Below, one piece after another: positions 10,141-18,870 of a DNA stretch of 64,000 nt. Location of the stretch: assembly GCF_002278035.1 (NCBI RefSeq), contig NZ_CP022604.1, forward strand, positions 2,031,501-2,095,500, written 5' to 3'. Numbering within the stretch: position 1 is the first letter of the stretch; each line of letters opens with the position of its first letter. The notes below the pieces were generated by a model, which had not been told where the DNA came from, ran no database searches, and saw only the letters and a program-made list of their open reading frames with translations. A program made the position numbers and the translations under genes. Source of the DNA: Ochrobactrum quorumnocens (GTDB lineage Bacteria; Pseudomonadota; Alphaproteobacteria; Rhizobiales; Rhizobiaceae).

Positions 10141-11259
10141 TTATTTCTTCTGGAAGTAATTATACTTGCCGTCATCTCCCTTGCGCCACTCAAACATGAC
10201 ATAAGGAGAAAGGCTTGGATCACCCTTTGCATCATAGGATACATCGCCCAGCACGGTCTTGAACGGACCTTTGCTCTTCATGGCTTCGGCAACTGACTGC
10301 GGGTCATTGTTTCCGGCCGCATTGGCCGCATCCACCAGCGATTGAACACCCGCATATGCATAGAAGGTGTAGGCCTCAGGCTCAAACCCCTTGTCGCGGA
10401 ACGCCTTGATCAGATCGGCATTCGCTGCGTCGTCACGCGGATCTGGACCAAATGTGTTCAGAACACCCGACACTGCATCACCAGCGATAGAGGCCAGTTC
10501 GTTCGACACGATGCCATCACCCGAAATGAACTGAGCCTTCAGGCCCTGATCGGCCATCTGGCGGATAATCAGGCCTGCTTCCGGATGCATGCCGCCCCAA
10601 TAAACGGCAGTGATGCCTGAGGCCTTCATCTTGGAGATCAGAGCCGAGAAATCCTTGTCACCCTGATTGATGCCTTCGTAGAGCGTCTCTTCCTTGCCAT
10701 TGGCATTAAGTGACTTCTTCGTTTCATCGGCAAGACCCTGACCATAAGGCGTCTTGTCGTGCAGAATTGCGACTTTGCCGTCCTTGTAATTGTCGGCAAT
10801 GTACTTGCCCGCAACGATGCCCTGCTGGTCGTCGCGACGGCAGGTGCGGAAAGTGTTCCACAATTCCCGCTCGGTGAAGGTCGGATTGGTGGTGCCTGGC
10901 GCAATCATCAGTACGCCGTTTTCAGCATAAATATCCGATGTCGGAATGCTGACACCAGAATTAAAATGACCAATTACGAATTGCACGCCATCGCCGACGA
11001 ACTTATTTGCAACCGAAATACCCTGACGTGGGTCGGCAGCATCGTCGCCATAAACGATGGTGATCTGCTCTCCATTCATGCCGCCCTTAGCATTTGCTTC
11101 TGCGACAGCCGCTTCAACGCCACGCTTGATCTGGTCGCCGTAGGCAGCCTGACCGCCGGTCAAGGGCGCACCAACGCCCAGCTGCACATCAGCGAAAGAC
11201 GCTCCGCCCATCGCAACAAGAGCAGAAAAGCACACGCCACAGAATAAGGACTTCTTCAT
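10141..11259 (-). CDS. Branched-chain amino-acid ABC transporter periplasmic binding protein (copy 1)
   Basis: A 372-residue periplasmic binding protein of the LivJ/LivK type (Peripla_BP_6). Seen: a Sec signal peptide ([19 protein letters not shown]...FA), then the mature start [40 protein letters not shown] and [21 protein letters not shown], all LIV-family ligand-site segments. GGGAG lies eight bases before the ATG at 11259, which decides against the in-frame ATG at 11274 that contains this site. It is a close paralogue of the next gene, from which it is separated by a terminator and a repeat, so it is probably transcribed on its own. Ligand range is unknown. Confidence 0.93.
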   Translation of the reverse strand: MKKSLFCGVCFSALVAMGGASFADVQLGVGAPLTGGQAAYGDQIKRGVEAAVAEANAKGGMNGEQITIVYGDDAADPRQGISVANKFVGDGVQFVIGHFNSGVSIPTSDIYAENGVLMIAPGTTNPTFTERELWNTFRTCRRDDQQGIVAGKYIADNYKDGKVAILHDKTPYGQGLADETKKSLNANGKEETLYEGINQGDKDFSALISKMKASGITAVYWGGMHPEAGLIIRQMADQGLKAQFISGDGIVSNELASIAGDAVSGVLNTFGPDPRDDAANADLIKAFRDKGFEPEAYTFYAYAGVQSLVDAANAAGNNDPQSVAEAMKSKGPFKTVLGDVSYDAKGDPSLSPYVMFEWRKGDDGKYNYFQKK

Positions 11260-11593
11260 TTCAATTACTCCCATTAGAGCGCCCCCGAAAACAGTGAAAC
11301 GGCTTTCGGAAAAGATGCGCGTAAACTCAAAATGTCAGAGCGTTGCGCTGTCTTAATCAGATCGCGACATGCCCTCACCCCTCCTCCAGGGAACAAATTG
11401 CTCACCGTGATTTACACCGAACAATATCGTTGTTATAGGTAGAATGGCTTATGTTGCGCTTGTCTACCCACATTATTATCTAATTATGATGCTTTTTTCG
11501 CATGACTTCATGCGAGTATAGATTTTATGAAATAAAAATGCCCGGCACATGTCCGGGCATTCTTTAGCTTAACGCAACAATTCTGAATGAATA
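11260..11593. other. Intergenic region between the two LIV binding-protein genes
   Basis: It holds a RIME-like repeat (about 11275-11342: CCCCCGAAAACAGTGAAACGGCTTTCGGAAAAGATGCGCGT), then an AT-rich stretch (11400-11530) that must carry the promoter of copy 1, and the terminator of copy 2 at 11532-11560. No open reading frame with coding character is seen. Confidence 0.65.
11532..11560 (-). terminator. Terminator after second LIV binding-protein gene
   Basis: ATGCCCGG-CACATGT-CCGGGCAT (11538-11560), followed on the minus strand by TTTTTATTTC. It sits 34 bases after the stop codon. Confidence 0.8.
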
Positions 11594-12709
11594 TTACTGC
11601 TGGATGTAATTATATTTCCCGTCAGCACCCTTTTCCCACTTATACATTACGTAACCTGGGAGTTTGGGATCACCCTTCTCATCATAAGCAAGATCGCCCA
11701 GAACGGTTGGGAATGGACCCTTTTCTCGCAGAGCCTTGGCAATTTCCTGTGGGTCATTGCTGCCAGCAGCCTTAGCTGCGCCTGCCAGAGATTGCACCGC
11801 TGCATAGGAGTAGAGCGTATAGGCTTCTGGTTCAAAGCCAGCATCGCGGAACTTCTTGACGAGTTCAGCATTGGCTGGGGCGTTACGTGGGTCCGGACCA
11901 AACGTGTTCAGCGTACCTTCAACAGCAGGACCTGCGATCGAAGCCAGTTCGTTCGACACGATACCGTCGCCCGAGATGAACTGGGCTTTCAGACCCTGAT
12001 CAGCGAGCTGGCGGATGATGAGACCAGCTTCTGGGTGGAGACCACCCCAGTAAACAACCGTCACACCAGCCTGCTTCATCTTGGCGATAAGAGCGGAGAA
12101 GTCTTTTTCACCGACGTTTACGCCTTCATAAAGTGCTTCTTTTGCGCCAAGTTCGTTAAGCTTCTTCTTGGTTTCGTCGGCAAGACCCTGACCATAAGGT
12201 GTCTTGTCATGGATCACAGCAATCTTGGCATCTTTGAAGTTGTCGAAGATATACTGACCGGCAACGATGCCCTGCTGATCGTCACGGCCGCAGGTACGGA
12301 ACGTGTTCCACAGACCGCGTTCTGTATAGACCGGGTTGGTTGCTGCCGGTGAAATTTCGAGAATGCCGTTTTCAGCATAGACTTCAGATGCCGGAATCGA
12401 AACACCGGAGTTGAAGTGGCCGATAACGTATTTTACGCCGTCAGCAGCGAACTTGTTGGCAACCGAAATGCCCTGCTTCGGATCCGAAACGTCATCACCG
12501 AGCGAGATCGCGATCTTTTCGCCATTGATGCCGCCGGCATCGTTGATTTCCTTGACTGCCGCTTCAGCACCCTTTTGAATCTGAGCACCATAAACAGCAT
12601 TTGGACCGGTCAGCGGTGCGCCGATGCCCAACAGTACATCTGCCCAAGCCGAGCCACTGAAAGCCATCACCGCTGCAAGAGCAACGCCTGAGAAAAGCGA
12701 TTTCTTCAT
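11594..12709 (-). CDS. Branched-chain amino-acid ABC transporter periplasmic binding protein (copy 2)
   Basis: A 371-residue LivJ/LivK-type binding protein with signal peptide ([23 protein letters not shown]) and mature start [13 protein letters not shown]. Long blocks are shared with copy 1, for example [23 protein letters not shown] and [18 protein letters not shown], so the pair arose by duplication. GGGAG precedes the ATG. Transcribed in the same direction as the livHMGF operon upstream but separated from it by a terminator, which allows the much higher expression binding proteins normally need. Which copy binds Leu/Ile/Val and which a broader range cannot be told. Confidence 0.94.
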   Translation of the reverse strand: MKKSLFSGVALAAVMAFSGSAWADVLLGIGAPLTGPNAVYGAQIQKGAEAAVKEINDAGGINGEKIAISLGDDVSDPKQGISVANKFAADGVKYVIGHFNSGVSIPASEVYAENGILEISPAATNPVYTERGLWNTFRTCGRDDQQGIVAGQYIFDNFKDAKIAVIHDKTPYGQGLADETKKKLNELGAKEALYEGVNVGEKDFSALIAKMKQAGVTVVYWGGLHPEAGLIIRQLADQGLKAQFISGDGIVSNELASIAGPAVEGTLNTFGPDPRNAPANAELVKKFRDAGFEPEAYTLYSYAAVQSLAGAAKAAGSNDPQEIAKALREKGPFPTVLGDLAYDEKGDPKLPGYVMYKWEKGADGKYNYIQQ

Positions 12710-12822
12710 TACTTGAACTCCCGATTATAGTTACCCCGAAACGATGTTTTTGCATCGCCTTATTATCTTGCTGATTAGCCAGCAATATCTACGCTGAACC
12801 TGTTTTTCAGCGTGATCTTTTT

Positions 12823-12853
12823 AAAAAAGCTCCGCCGCGTAACGGCGAAGCTT
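12823..12853 (-). terminator. Terminator of the LIV permease operon
   Basis: On the minus strand AAGCTTCGCCG and CGGCGGAGCTT pair around TTACG and are followed by TTTTTAAAAAG, five bases after the stop of the small membrane protein gene. Confidence 0.8.
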
Positions 12854-12857
12854 TGAA

Positions 12858-13202
12858 TTATTTTGCCTTCCAGCTGAGAGGCGAAGCTTTTTCATAAAGC
12901 CAGTTATACTGGCGCACCATTTGCTTGGTGCGGGTATAACGAAACCCGACCGTGCCGATGATCATCAGCACAATCACATCAACCAGATAATAGTGCAGCG
13001 AAAGCAGCGTGCCTTCAAACAAGGCATAATGGATGAACCGGACCGCTGCACCCAAAGGGATGAGATAGAGCAGCAGCTGCGGATAAGTCCGCCAGGTCTG
13101 CGCACAGGCACGACCGGTCATCCAGGCCGCCCAACCGCCCAGAAGACAGGTGATGAGAAAAAACAACCAGAATGACGGTTCTTCGTAGAGAATTCCCTGC
13201 AT
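12858..13202 (-). CDS. Small membrane protein linked to LIV transporter (DUF6867-like)
   Basis: A 114-residue protein with three predicted membrane helices (about 10-28, 43-60 and 70-90: FWLFFLITCLLGGWAAWM, LLLYLIPLGAAVRFIHYAL, YYLVDVIVLMIIGTVGF) and a positively charged C-terminal tail (YTRTKQMVRQYNWLYEK). It starts 11 bases after livF and ends just before the operon terminator, so it is the last gene of the livHMGF operon. I believe it matches the family now named DUF6867, which has no assigned role. Its position suggests assembly or modulation of the LIV permease; that is inference. Confidence 0.8.
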   Translation of the reverse strand: MQGILYEEPSFWLFFLITCLLGGWAAWMTGRACAQTWRTYPQLLLYLIPLGAAVRFIHYALFEGTLLSLHYYLVDVIVLMIIGTVGFRYTRTKQMVRQYNWLYEKASPLSWKAK

Positions 13203-13213
13203 GATTTTTCTCC

Positions 13214-13960
13214 TTAATGCCTTCCGCCTTCGAGATAGGCAGCACGCACTTCCGGGTCAGCCAGCAGTTCGCGGCCCGCGCCGCTCATCGTGATTGATCC
13301 ATTGACCATAACATAGCCGCGATCCGCGAGCTTCAGCGCACCAAAGGCATTCTGTTCGACGAGAAACACGGTCAAGCCCTGCGTACGGTTCAACTCCTTG
13401 ATCGCCTCAAAGATCTGCTTGACGATCAGTGGAGCAAGGCCCAGCGACGGTTCATCAAGAAGCAGAAGCTTCGGACGCGCCATCAGTGCACGCGCAATTG
13501 CCAGCATCTGCTGCTCGCCACCTGAAAGAGTCCCGCCACGCTGTGTGATACGCTCTTTCAGACGCGGAAATAGATCGAACATCAGCGCAACATCTTCTTC
13601 GAAATATTGCTGGTGATCGAGGCTGGCGCCCATCTGAAGGTTTTCAAGAACAGTCATGCGCGGGAAGATACGGCGACCTTCCGGCGACTGCGCGATCCGG
13701 AGCTTTGCGATCTCATGTGGCGGCATCGACGTGATGTCTTTGCCTCCGAAAAGAATACGGCCTGTGCGCGCACGCGGGGAACCGAAGATGGTCATCATCA
13801 GCGTGGACTTGCCAGCACCGTTGGCGCCAATAAGCGCTACGATTTCACCTTCGTTGACAGTCAGGTCGATACCCTTGAGCGCACGGATGTTGCCGTAATA
13901 GGTCTCGACCTTTTCGACGGCCAGAAGCGGTTGCTTTATTTGCATGGTTTCAGCCGTCAT
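13214..13960 (-). CDS. livF: Branched-chain amino-acid ABC transporter ATP-binding protein LivF
   Basis: A 248-residue ABC ATPase, one of the two ATPase subunits of the LIV importer on the cytoplasmic face. Walker A is GANGAGKST (45-53), signature LSGGEQQMLAIARALM, Walker B LLLLDEPSLGLAP, and the H-loop lies in FLVEQNAF. The short YYGNIRALKGIDL start and GLAP box are LivF-type and separate it from LivG. The start codon overlaps the livG stop by one base (TAATG), giving translational coupling. Codon use resembles its neighbours. Confidence 0.95.
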   Translation of the reverse strand: MTAETMQIKQPLLAVEKVETYYGNIRALKGIDLTVNEGEIVALIGANGAGKSTLMMTIFGSPRARTGRILFGGKDITSMPPHEIAKLRIAQSPEGRRIFPRMTVLENLQMGASLDHQQYFEEDVALMFDLFPRLKERITQRGGTLSGGEQQMLAIARALMARPKLLLLDEPSLGLAPLIVKQIFEAIKELNRTQGLTVFLVEQNAFGALKLADRGYVMVNGSITMSGAGRELLADPEVRAAYLEGGRH

Positions 13961-15282
13961 TATTCAGCTCCCTTCTTGGGCTTTGCCGGAGCTTTGGCGC
14001 TCTTTGTGCCTTTAGGGGTTCTGGCTACCTTTGCGGGAGCAGTCTTATGGCTCGTTGGAACATCACCGGCTTCAACACGCGCTGAAAACTCGGTTGCCTG
14101 ACCAGAACCAAGCTCGGTTGCCTGCCCCACCCAGTCTTCGCGGGAAATGCGACCGTCGAACTCGAGATAGGTTTCAGCCTGAACGATGTCGGCTTCAGTC
14201 CAGGCAGCAATCTGATCGAAATGATAGATGCCGTGCTCGTTGAGCTTCTTCTCGTTGACTGCACCGATGCCCTTGATGAGCGTCAGATTGTCAGGCTTCC
14301 CGTCACGCGCGGCTGCCAATCCGCCTGCAAAACGAACAGCTTCCTCAGCTTTTTCTTCCTCAATTGCCTCTACAGCAAGCTGAGTTGCGATAAAGTCTGC
14401 AGGATCGCCGGTACCCGGCTTGTCAGCTTCTTCGATCAGCTCGGCAATCTCATCATCATCGACACCAAGATAAGCTGCAATAACGCGTGGATCGTTACGC
14501 ACTTTTTCCGGCGAACCGTCAGAAATCTTTGTGCCATATTCAAGTACGATCACGTGATCGGAAATTTCCATAACCACCGACATATCGTGTTCGATCAACA
14601 GGATCGACGTACCCGTTTCCTTACGGATATCGAGCAGCAGCTTGTTGAGTTCAGCTGATTCTCGCGGATTAAGACCAGCCGCAGGCTCATCAAGGCATAA
14701 GATTTCGGGTTCGGTGCACATGGCACGGGCGATTTCCAAGCGACGCTGATCGCCGTAAGGCAGATCACCGGCCGGATCGTCCGCACGATCAATGAGGTTG
14801 ATCTTTTCGAGCCAGTAACGGGCTTTTTCAACCGCTTGCTTGGCAGCCTTCTTGTAGCCCGGCAGCCCAAGAAGTCCGAGGATCGTATAGCCCGAGGAGC
14901 GCATCAGCGTGTTGTGCTGTGCGACAAGGAGATTTTCCAGAACTGTCAGACCTGAGAACAGGCGGATGTTCTGGAATGTACGGGCGACACGTGCCACTTG
15001 CGTGATCTTGAAATCAGGCAAGCGTTCTAGAAGGAACTTCTCGCCGGTATTACGGTTCATCGTCAGCATACCGCCGGTCGGCTTGTAGAAGCCGGTGATG
15101 CAGTTGAAGACAGTCGTCTTGCCCGCACCGTTCGGACCGATGATCGCCGTGATGTCCCCGCGCTTCACATCGAAGCTCAGATCATTGATTGCGACGAGAC
15201 CGCCAAAGCGCATCGACAGATGCTCAACTGTAAGAATGGTGTCTTTCGAACCATTGCCAGCCATATTTTTTGTCTCCGCCAT
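13960..15282 (-). CDS. livG: LivG ATP-binding protein with C-terminal helix-hairpin-helix extension
   Basis: The second ATPase of the LIV importer, 440 residues instead of the usual 250-290. Residues 15-275 are a normal LivG: Walker A GPNGAGKTT (49-57), the LivG insertion with RTFQNIRLF, signature LPYGDQRRLEIARA (174-187), Walker B ILCLDEPAAGLNP, and C-terminal AYLG. After an acidic linker (277-330) comes LTLIKGIGAVNEKKLNEHGI (333-352) with FDQIAAWTEADIVQAE, a helix-hairpin-helix-like domain, and a Lys/Ala/Pro-rich tail (410-440). Similar small domains occur at the ends of other rhizobial proteins. The fusion is in one intact frame, and the start overlaps the livM stop by one base. The extension's role is unknown. 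Confidence 0.95.
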   Translation of the reverse strand: MAETKNMAGNGSKDTILTVEHLSMRFGGLVAINDLSFDVKRGDITAIIGPNGAGKTTVFNCITGFYKPTGGMLTMNRNTGEKFLLERLPDFKITQVARVARTFQNIRLFSGLTVLENLLVAQHNTLMRSSGYTILGLLGLPGYKKAAKQAVEKARYWLEKINLIDRADDPAGDLPYGDQRRLEIARAMCTEPEILCLDEPAAGLNPRESAELNKLLLDIRKETGTSILLIEHDMSVVMEISDHVIVLEYGTKISDGSPEKVRNDPRVIAAYLGVDDDEIAELIEEADKPGTGDPADFIATQLAVEAIEEEKAEEAVRFAGGLAAARDGKPDNLTLIKGIGAVNEKKLNEHGIYHFDQIAAWTEADIVQAETYLEFDGRISREDWVGQATELGSGQATEFSARVEAGDVPTSHKTAPAKVARTPKGTKSAKAPAKPKKGAE

Positions 15283-16661
15283 CAGCCATGCCCTTCCTTG
15301 GTAAAGGCACCCGACACCATCTTCTTCTCGTTAAGGAACGCGCTTGGTTCTCGGCTTCCGACAAATCCGCGTGGTTTCCAGACCATGACAACCACCATGG
15401 CAAGGCCGAAGATCAGCATGCGGTAGAGTTCAGGCGTGAAATTTGGACCGAAGATGGCCTTAAGGAAGCCCATCTCGCGCAGGATTTCCGTGCCACCGAT
15501 CATCGCAATCGCAGCAATGGCGATACCGACAAGCGACCCCATGCCACCCAGAACGACGATGGCGAGAATGACAGCGGACTCAAGGAACACGAATGATTCA
15601 GGGCTTACGAAGCCCTGACGGGCAGCAAAGAAGGAACCGGCGAAACCACCGAACATCGCACCCGTCGCAAAGGCGGTGAGTTTGGTCGTGGTGGTGTTGA
15701 TCCCGAGCGAACGGCAAGCGATTTCATCTTCACGCAGTGCTTCCCATGCACGACCCACAGGCATGCGGCGAAGACGGATCGTGACCAGAGCTGTGATCAG
15801 GGCGAGAATGAGGATCACATAGTAAAGGAAGAACTTGTAGTGGGCGGCCGAGAAGGTCAGACCGAAATATGCTGCGAAGCCATCCTTGCTGGCATTGAAA
15901 GGCAGACCAAAAAAGGTTGCCTTGGCAATGCCGGAAATACCGAACGTTCCTTTGGTCAGATCCGTCCAGTTTATCAACACAAGCCGGATGATTTCACCGA
16001 ATGCCAGCGTCACGATAGCCAGATAGTCTCCGCGCAGACGCAAGACCGGGAAACCGAGGATAACGCCCCATGTTGCAGCCAGAATGCCTGCAATCGGCAA
16101 CAGCATCCAGAAGGACAGGCCGAAATAAGAAGAAAGCAGCGCGTAGGAATAAGCACCCACCGCGTAAAAAGCGACGTACCCCAGATCAAGTAGGCCAGCG
16201 AGGCCAACCACGATATTCAAGCCCCATGCTAGCATCACATAGATAAGGATCTGAACGCCAAAGTTATCGACCCACTTAAGCGATCCCTGCCAACCAAGCA
16301 TGCCGACGATCAGGATCGGGTAAACGAAGAGAAACACGACGCCGAACTGCGAAAAATGCCTGCGGAAGAAAGACGGGCTTCCGGCTGCAACCGTCGGGCG
16401 GCTCGCTTTCGCAAACTTTCGTGCTTCAAGCCAGGGCTGCAGGAAGGCGATAAAGCCAAAGCGCCCGAAAGCAGCCATCGCAACGAGGATCGCGAGCGCT
16501 CCCCAACGCTGCTGCAGCACCAGCTCATTGTTGATATTCTGTTCGGTTTTAAAACCGACGATCAGAATGAAAAGCCCCAATGCCACAAGACCGGCAATGA
16601 ACCCTTCACGAATAGCCCGGGCAAAAAGGGAATCCGGGCGTGAACCTGTTTGTACGGCCAT
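15282..16661 (-). CDS. livM: Branched-chain amino-acid ABC transporter permease LivM
   Basis: A 459-residue inner-membrane permease of the BPD_transp_2 family. After an N-terminal extension with extra helices (residues 1-110), the core LivM pattern appears: [45 protein letters not shown], and the coupling loop [20 protein letters not shown] that contacts the ATPases. It pairs with LivH to form the channel. It starts two bases before the livH stop region and overlaps livG by one base, so the genes are translated as a coupled operon. The longer N terminus is common in rhizobial LivM. Confidence 0.95.
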   Translation of the reverse strand: MAVQTGSRPDSLFARAIREGFIAGLVALGLFILIVGFKTEQNINNELVLQQRWGALAILVAMAAFGRFGFIAFLQPWLEARKFAKASRPTVAAGSPSFFRRHFSQFGVVFLFVYPILIVGMLGWQGSLKWVDNFGVQILIYVMLAWGLNIVVGLAGLLDLGYVAFYAVGAYSYALLSSYFGLSFWMLLPIAGILAATWGVILGFPVLRLRGDYLAIVTLAFGEIIRLVLINWTDLTKGTFGISGIAKATFFGLPFNASKDGFAAYFGLTFSAAHYKFFLYYVILILALITALVTIRLRRMPVGRAWEALREDEIACRSLGINTTTTKLTAFATGAMFGGFAGSFFAARQGFVSPESFVFLESAVILAIVVLGGMGSLVGIAIAAIAMIGGTEILREMGFLKAIFGPNFTPELYRMLIFGLAMVVVMVWKPRGFVGSREPSAFLNEKKMVSGAFTKEGHG

Positions 16662-16663
16662 GA

Positions 16664-17572
16664 TTACACCTTTTCGACTTCAGGACGGCCAAGAATGCCG
16701 GACGGCATGAAGATGAGAACGATTGCGAGGATCGAGAACGCAGCAACATCCTTGTAATCGATCGAGAAATAAGCCGACCACAATGCCTCAATGAGACCGA
16801 TCAGCAGACCACCGACAACAGCACCCGGCAGTGAGCCAATCCCACCCAGAACAGCAGCAGTGAACGCCTTGACGCCGGGGATGAACCCGTCAGCAAACGA
16901 AATCACGCCGTAGAAGGAGAGATAAAGCGTACCGGCGACAGCAGCCAACATCGCACCCATAACGAAGGTCAGCGAAATCACGCGGTCGACATTGATGCCG
17001 AGAAGTGCCGCCATCTTACGATCTTGTTCACAGGCACGCTGCGCACGCCCAAGCGATGTACGGTTGACGATATACCAGAAGATCGTCAGCAGAACCGCCG
17101 TCACCACAATGACCACAATCTGCTTAAGCGAGATCGTCACATCGGTTCCAAAGATACTGTAGGAGCCGTTGAGCAACTGTGGCACCGGCTTGTTGCGCGG
17201 TCCCTGCGTCACTTGAACGAAGTTGGACAATGCAATGGACATACCGATTGCTGTAATCAACGGCGCCAAGCGAAACGACCCACGCAGAGGCCGGTAGGCC
17301 GCCCGTTCGATCGTCCAACTCCAGAGCCCCGTCAGCACCATTGCGACAACCATCATAAGAAGCAGCATGAGCGCGATCGGCAGCGCTCCTATGAATGTTG
17401 TGATGATTAGAAAAACAATCAGCGCCATAAAGGCGCCGAGCATAAAGACATCGCCATGCGCAAAGTTGATCATGCCGATAATGCCGTAGACCATCGTATA
17501 GCCGATGGCGATCAGGCCATAGATCGACCCGAGCGCGAGCCCGTTGATCACCTGCTGGAAGAAATATTCCAT
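16664..17572 (-). CDS. livH: Branched-chain amino-acid ABC transporter permease LivH
   Basis: A 302-residue membrane permease, first gene of the LIV operon. Family marks include [36 protein letters not shown] at the N terminus, the coupling loop [20 protein letters not shown] (about residues 175-195) and [20 protein letters not shown] near the end. About eight membrane helices. GGTGG lies upstream of the ATG. The 290 bases before it hold the promoter and a perfect palindrome at 17686-17704. Confidence 0.95.
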   Translation of the reverse strand: MEYFFQQVINGLALGSIYGLIAIGYTMVYGIIGMINFAHGDVFMLGAFMALIVFLIITTFIGALPIALMLLLMMVVAMVLTGLWSWTIERAAYRPLRGSFRLAPLITAIGMSIALSNFVQVTQGPRNKPVPQLLNGSYSIFGTDVTISLKQIVVIVVTAVLLTIFWYIVNRTSLGRAQRACEQDRKMAALLGINVDRVISLTFVMGAMLAAVAGTLYLSFYGVISFADGFIPGVKAFTAAVLGGIGSLPGAVVGGLLIGLIEALWSAYFSIDYKDVAAFSILAIVLIFMPSGILGRPEVEKV

Positions 17573-17685
17573 CTAGAAGCCACCCATTTTACTCTACCCG
17601 GTTTTATTGCCGCATCATTATTTCGTGCGACTTCATTTTTTCCCGGATAATTACACCTAACGGCTGTATAAAGGAATGCAAGCCC

Positions 17686-17704
17686 CTTTTGTCTCAGACA
17701 AAAG
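17686..17704. promoter_or_regulatory. Perfect palindrome upstream of LIV operon
   Basis: CTTTTGTCTCAGACAAAAG has perfect 9-base arms around a single C. It lies about 114 bases upstream of livH, in the only space available for the operon promoter, and may be an operator. A half copy (CAGACAAAAAA) occurs at 17815. The binding protein is not known. Confidence 0.5.
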
Positions 17705-17816
17705 ACTAATGACTTCCTTCCTCCACAAACTAGTTATGTCCCCTAAGAAGGGCCCTGTATATATTTTTTTCTCCTACCCAGAGCCGTTTATTCCATAGTT
17801 TCCCCACTGCGTCACA

Positions 17817-17847
17817 GACAAAAAATAGGGAGTTTCCCCCTATTTTT
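17817..17847 (-). terminator. Terminator of hydroxyproline epimerase gene
   Basis: AAAAATAGGG-AGTTTCC-CCCTATTTTT (17821-17847), with a continuing T-run on the minus strand, 16 bases after the stop codon. Confidence 0.75.
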
Positions 17848-17863
17848 GCCTACCGTACCGGTT

Positions 17864-18865
17864 TTACGCAACAGTAAATCCGTGCGCAAACGGATCGCGG
17901 TCATCAATGAAGATGGTATTGTAGCCTGTCATGCGTGCCCAACCAGCAATGGACGGGATGATTCCGCTGCCTCCAGCCACTTCCACAGCACGCTCCACCC
18001 GACCGTGAAACAGCGATCCAATGATGGATTCATGCACGAAATCATCACCTGGTTTCAGCTTTCCTTTGGCCGCAAGCTGCGCCATTCGGGCCGAAGTGCC
18101 GGTGCCGCAAGGCGAACGATCAATCGCTTTGTCACCATAGAAAACTGCGTTGCGTGCGTGAGCTTCAGGGTGCGTCGGCTTTCCCGTCCAGAGAATATGT
18201 GTCAGACGATTGATGTCCAGCAGCTCAGGGTGCTGGAAATTATATTTCTCGTTCAAACGCTCGCGCAGCACCGGGCTCCAGGCAATGAACTGCAACGCGG
18301 AATAATCTTGCATGTCCGTGTAATTTTCTTGCGGCTCAACAATTGCGTAGAAGTTTCCGCCATATGCGACATCTACTTTGAGAGGCCCCAGATCGGGGCA
18401 TTCCACTTCCAGCCCTTCCGCATAAAGGAAGGCCGGAACATTGGTGAGACGGACGCGGTCCACATATTGACCGTTCTGCTTATATTCAATGGACACAAGC
18501 CCCGCAGGCGTATCTAGATTGAGCTTTCCTGGCGTCTTGGGCGTCACAAGCCCCTGCTCGATCGCCATGGTCACGGTGCCGATGGTACCATGGCCACACA
18601 TCGGCAAGCAGCCCGACGTTTCAATAAACAACACTGCCACATCGCAATCCGGACGTGTCGGTGGATAGAGGATGGAGCCAGACATCATGTCATGTCCGCG
18701 TGGCTCGAACATGAGACCAGTGCGGATCCAATCATACTCGCGCAAGAAATGTGCGCGCTTTTCCATCATGTTGGAACCTTCAAGGTTCGGGCCACCGCCA
18801 GCCACCAGACGTACTGGGTTACCGCATGTGTGTCCGTCGATGCAAAAGAAAGAATGTCTTGCCAT
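17864..18865 (-). CDS. hypE: 4-hydroxyproline 2-epimerase (proline racemase family, PrpA type)
   Basis: A 333-residue cofactor-independent epimerase that converts trans-4-hydroxy-L-proline to cis-4-hydroxy-D-proline. The two catalytic cysteines of the family are Cys90 in SGCLPMCGHGTIG and Cys253 in DRSPCGTGTSAR. The start MARHSFFCIDGHTCGNPVRLV is family-typical. In Brucella the homologue is PrpA, described as a B-cell mitogen with hydroxyproline epimerase activity. The oxidoreductase gene that follows on the upstream side (five bases away, same strand) would oxidise the D-product, which favours hydroxyproline over proline as substrate. Regulation by the adjacent GntR protein is likely. Confidence 0.92.
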   Translation of the reverse strand: MARHSFFCIDGHTCGNPVRLVAGGGPNLEGSNMMEKRAHFLREYDWIRTGLMFEPRGHDMMSGSILYPPTRPDCDVAVLFIETSGCLPMCGHGTIGTVTMAIEQGLVTPKTPGKLNLDTPAGLVSIEYKQNGQYVDRVRLTNVPAFLYAEGLEVECPDLGPLKVDVAYGGNFYAIVEPQENYTDMQDYSALQFIAWSPVLRERLNEKYNFQHPELLDINRLTHILWTGKPTHPEAHARNAVFYGDKAIDRSPCGTGTSARMAQLAAKGKLKPGDDFVHESIIGSLFHGRVERAVEVAGGSGIIPSIAGWARMTGYNTIFIDDRDPFAHGFTVA

Positions 18866-18870
18866 GGTGG

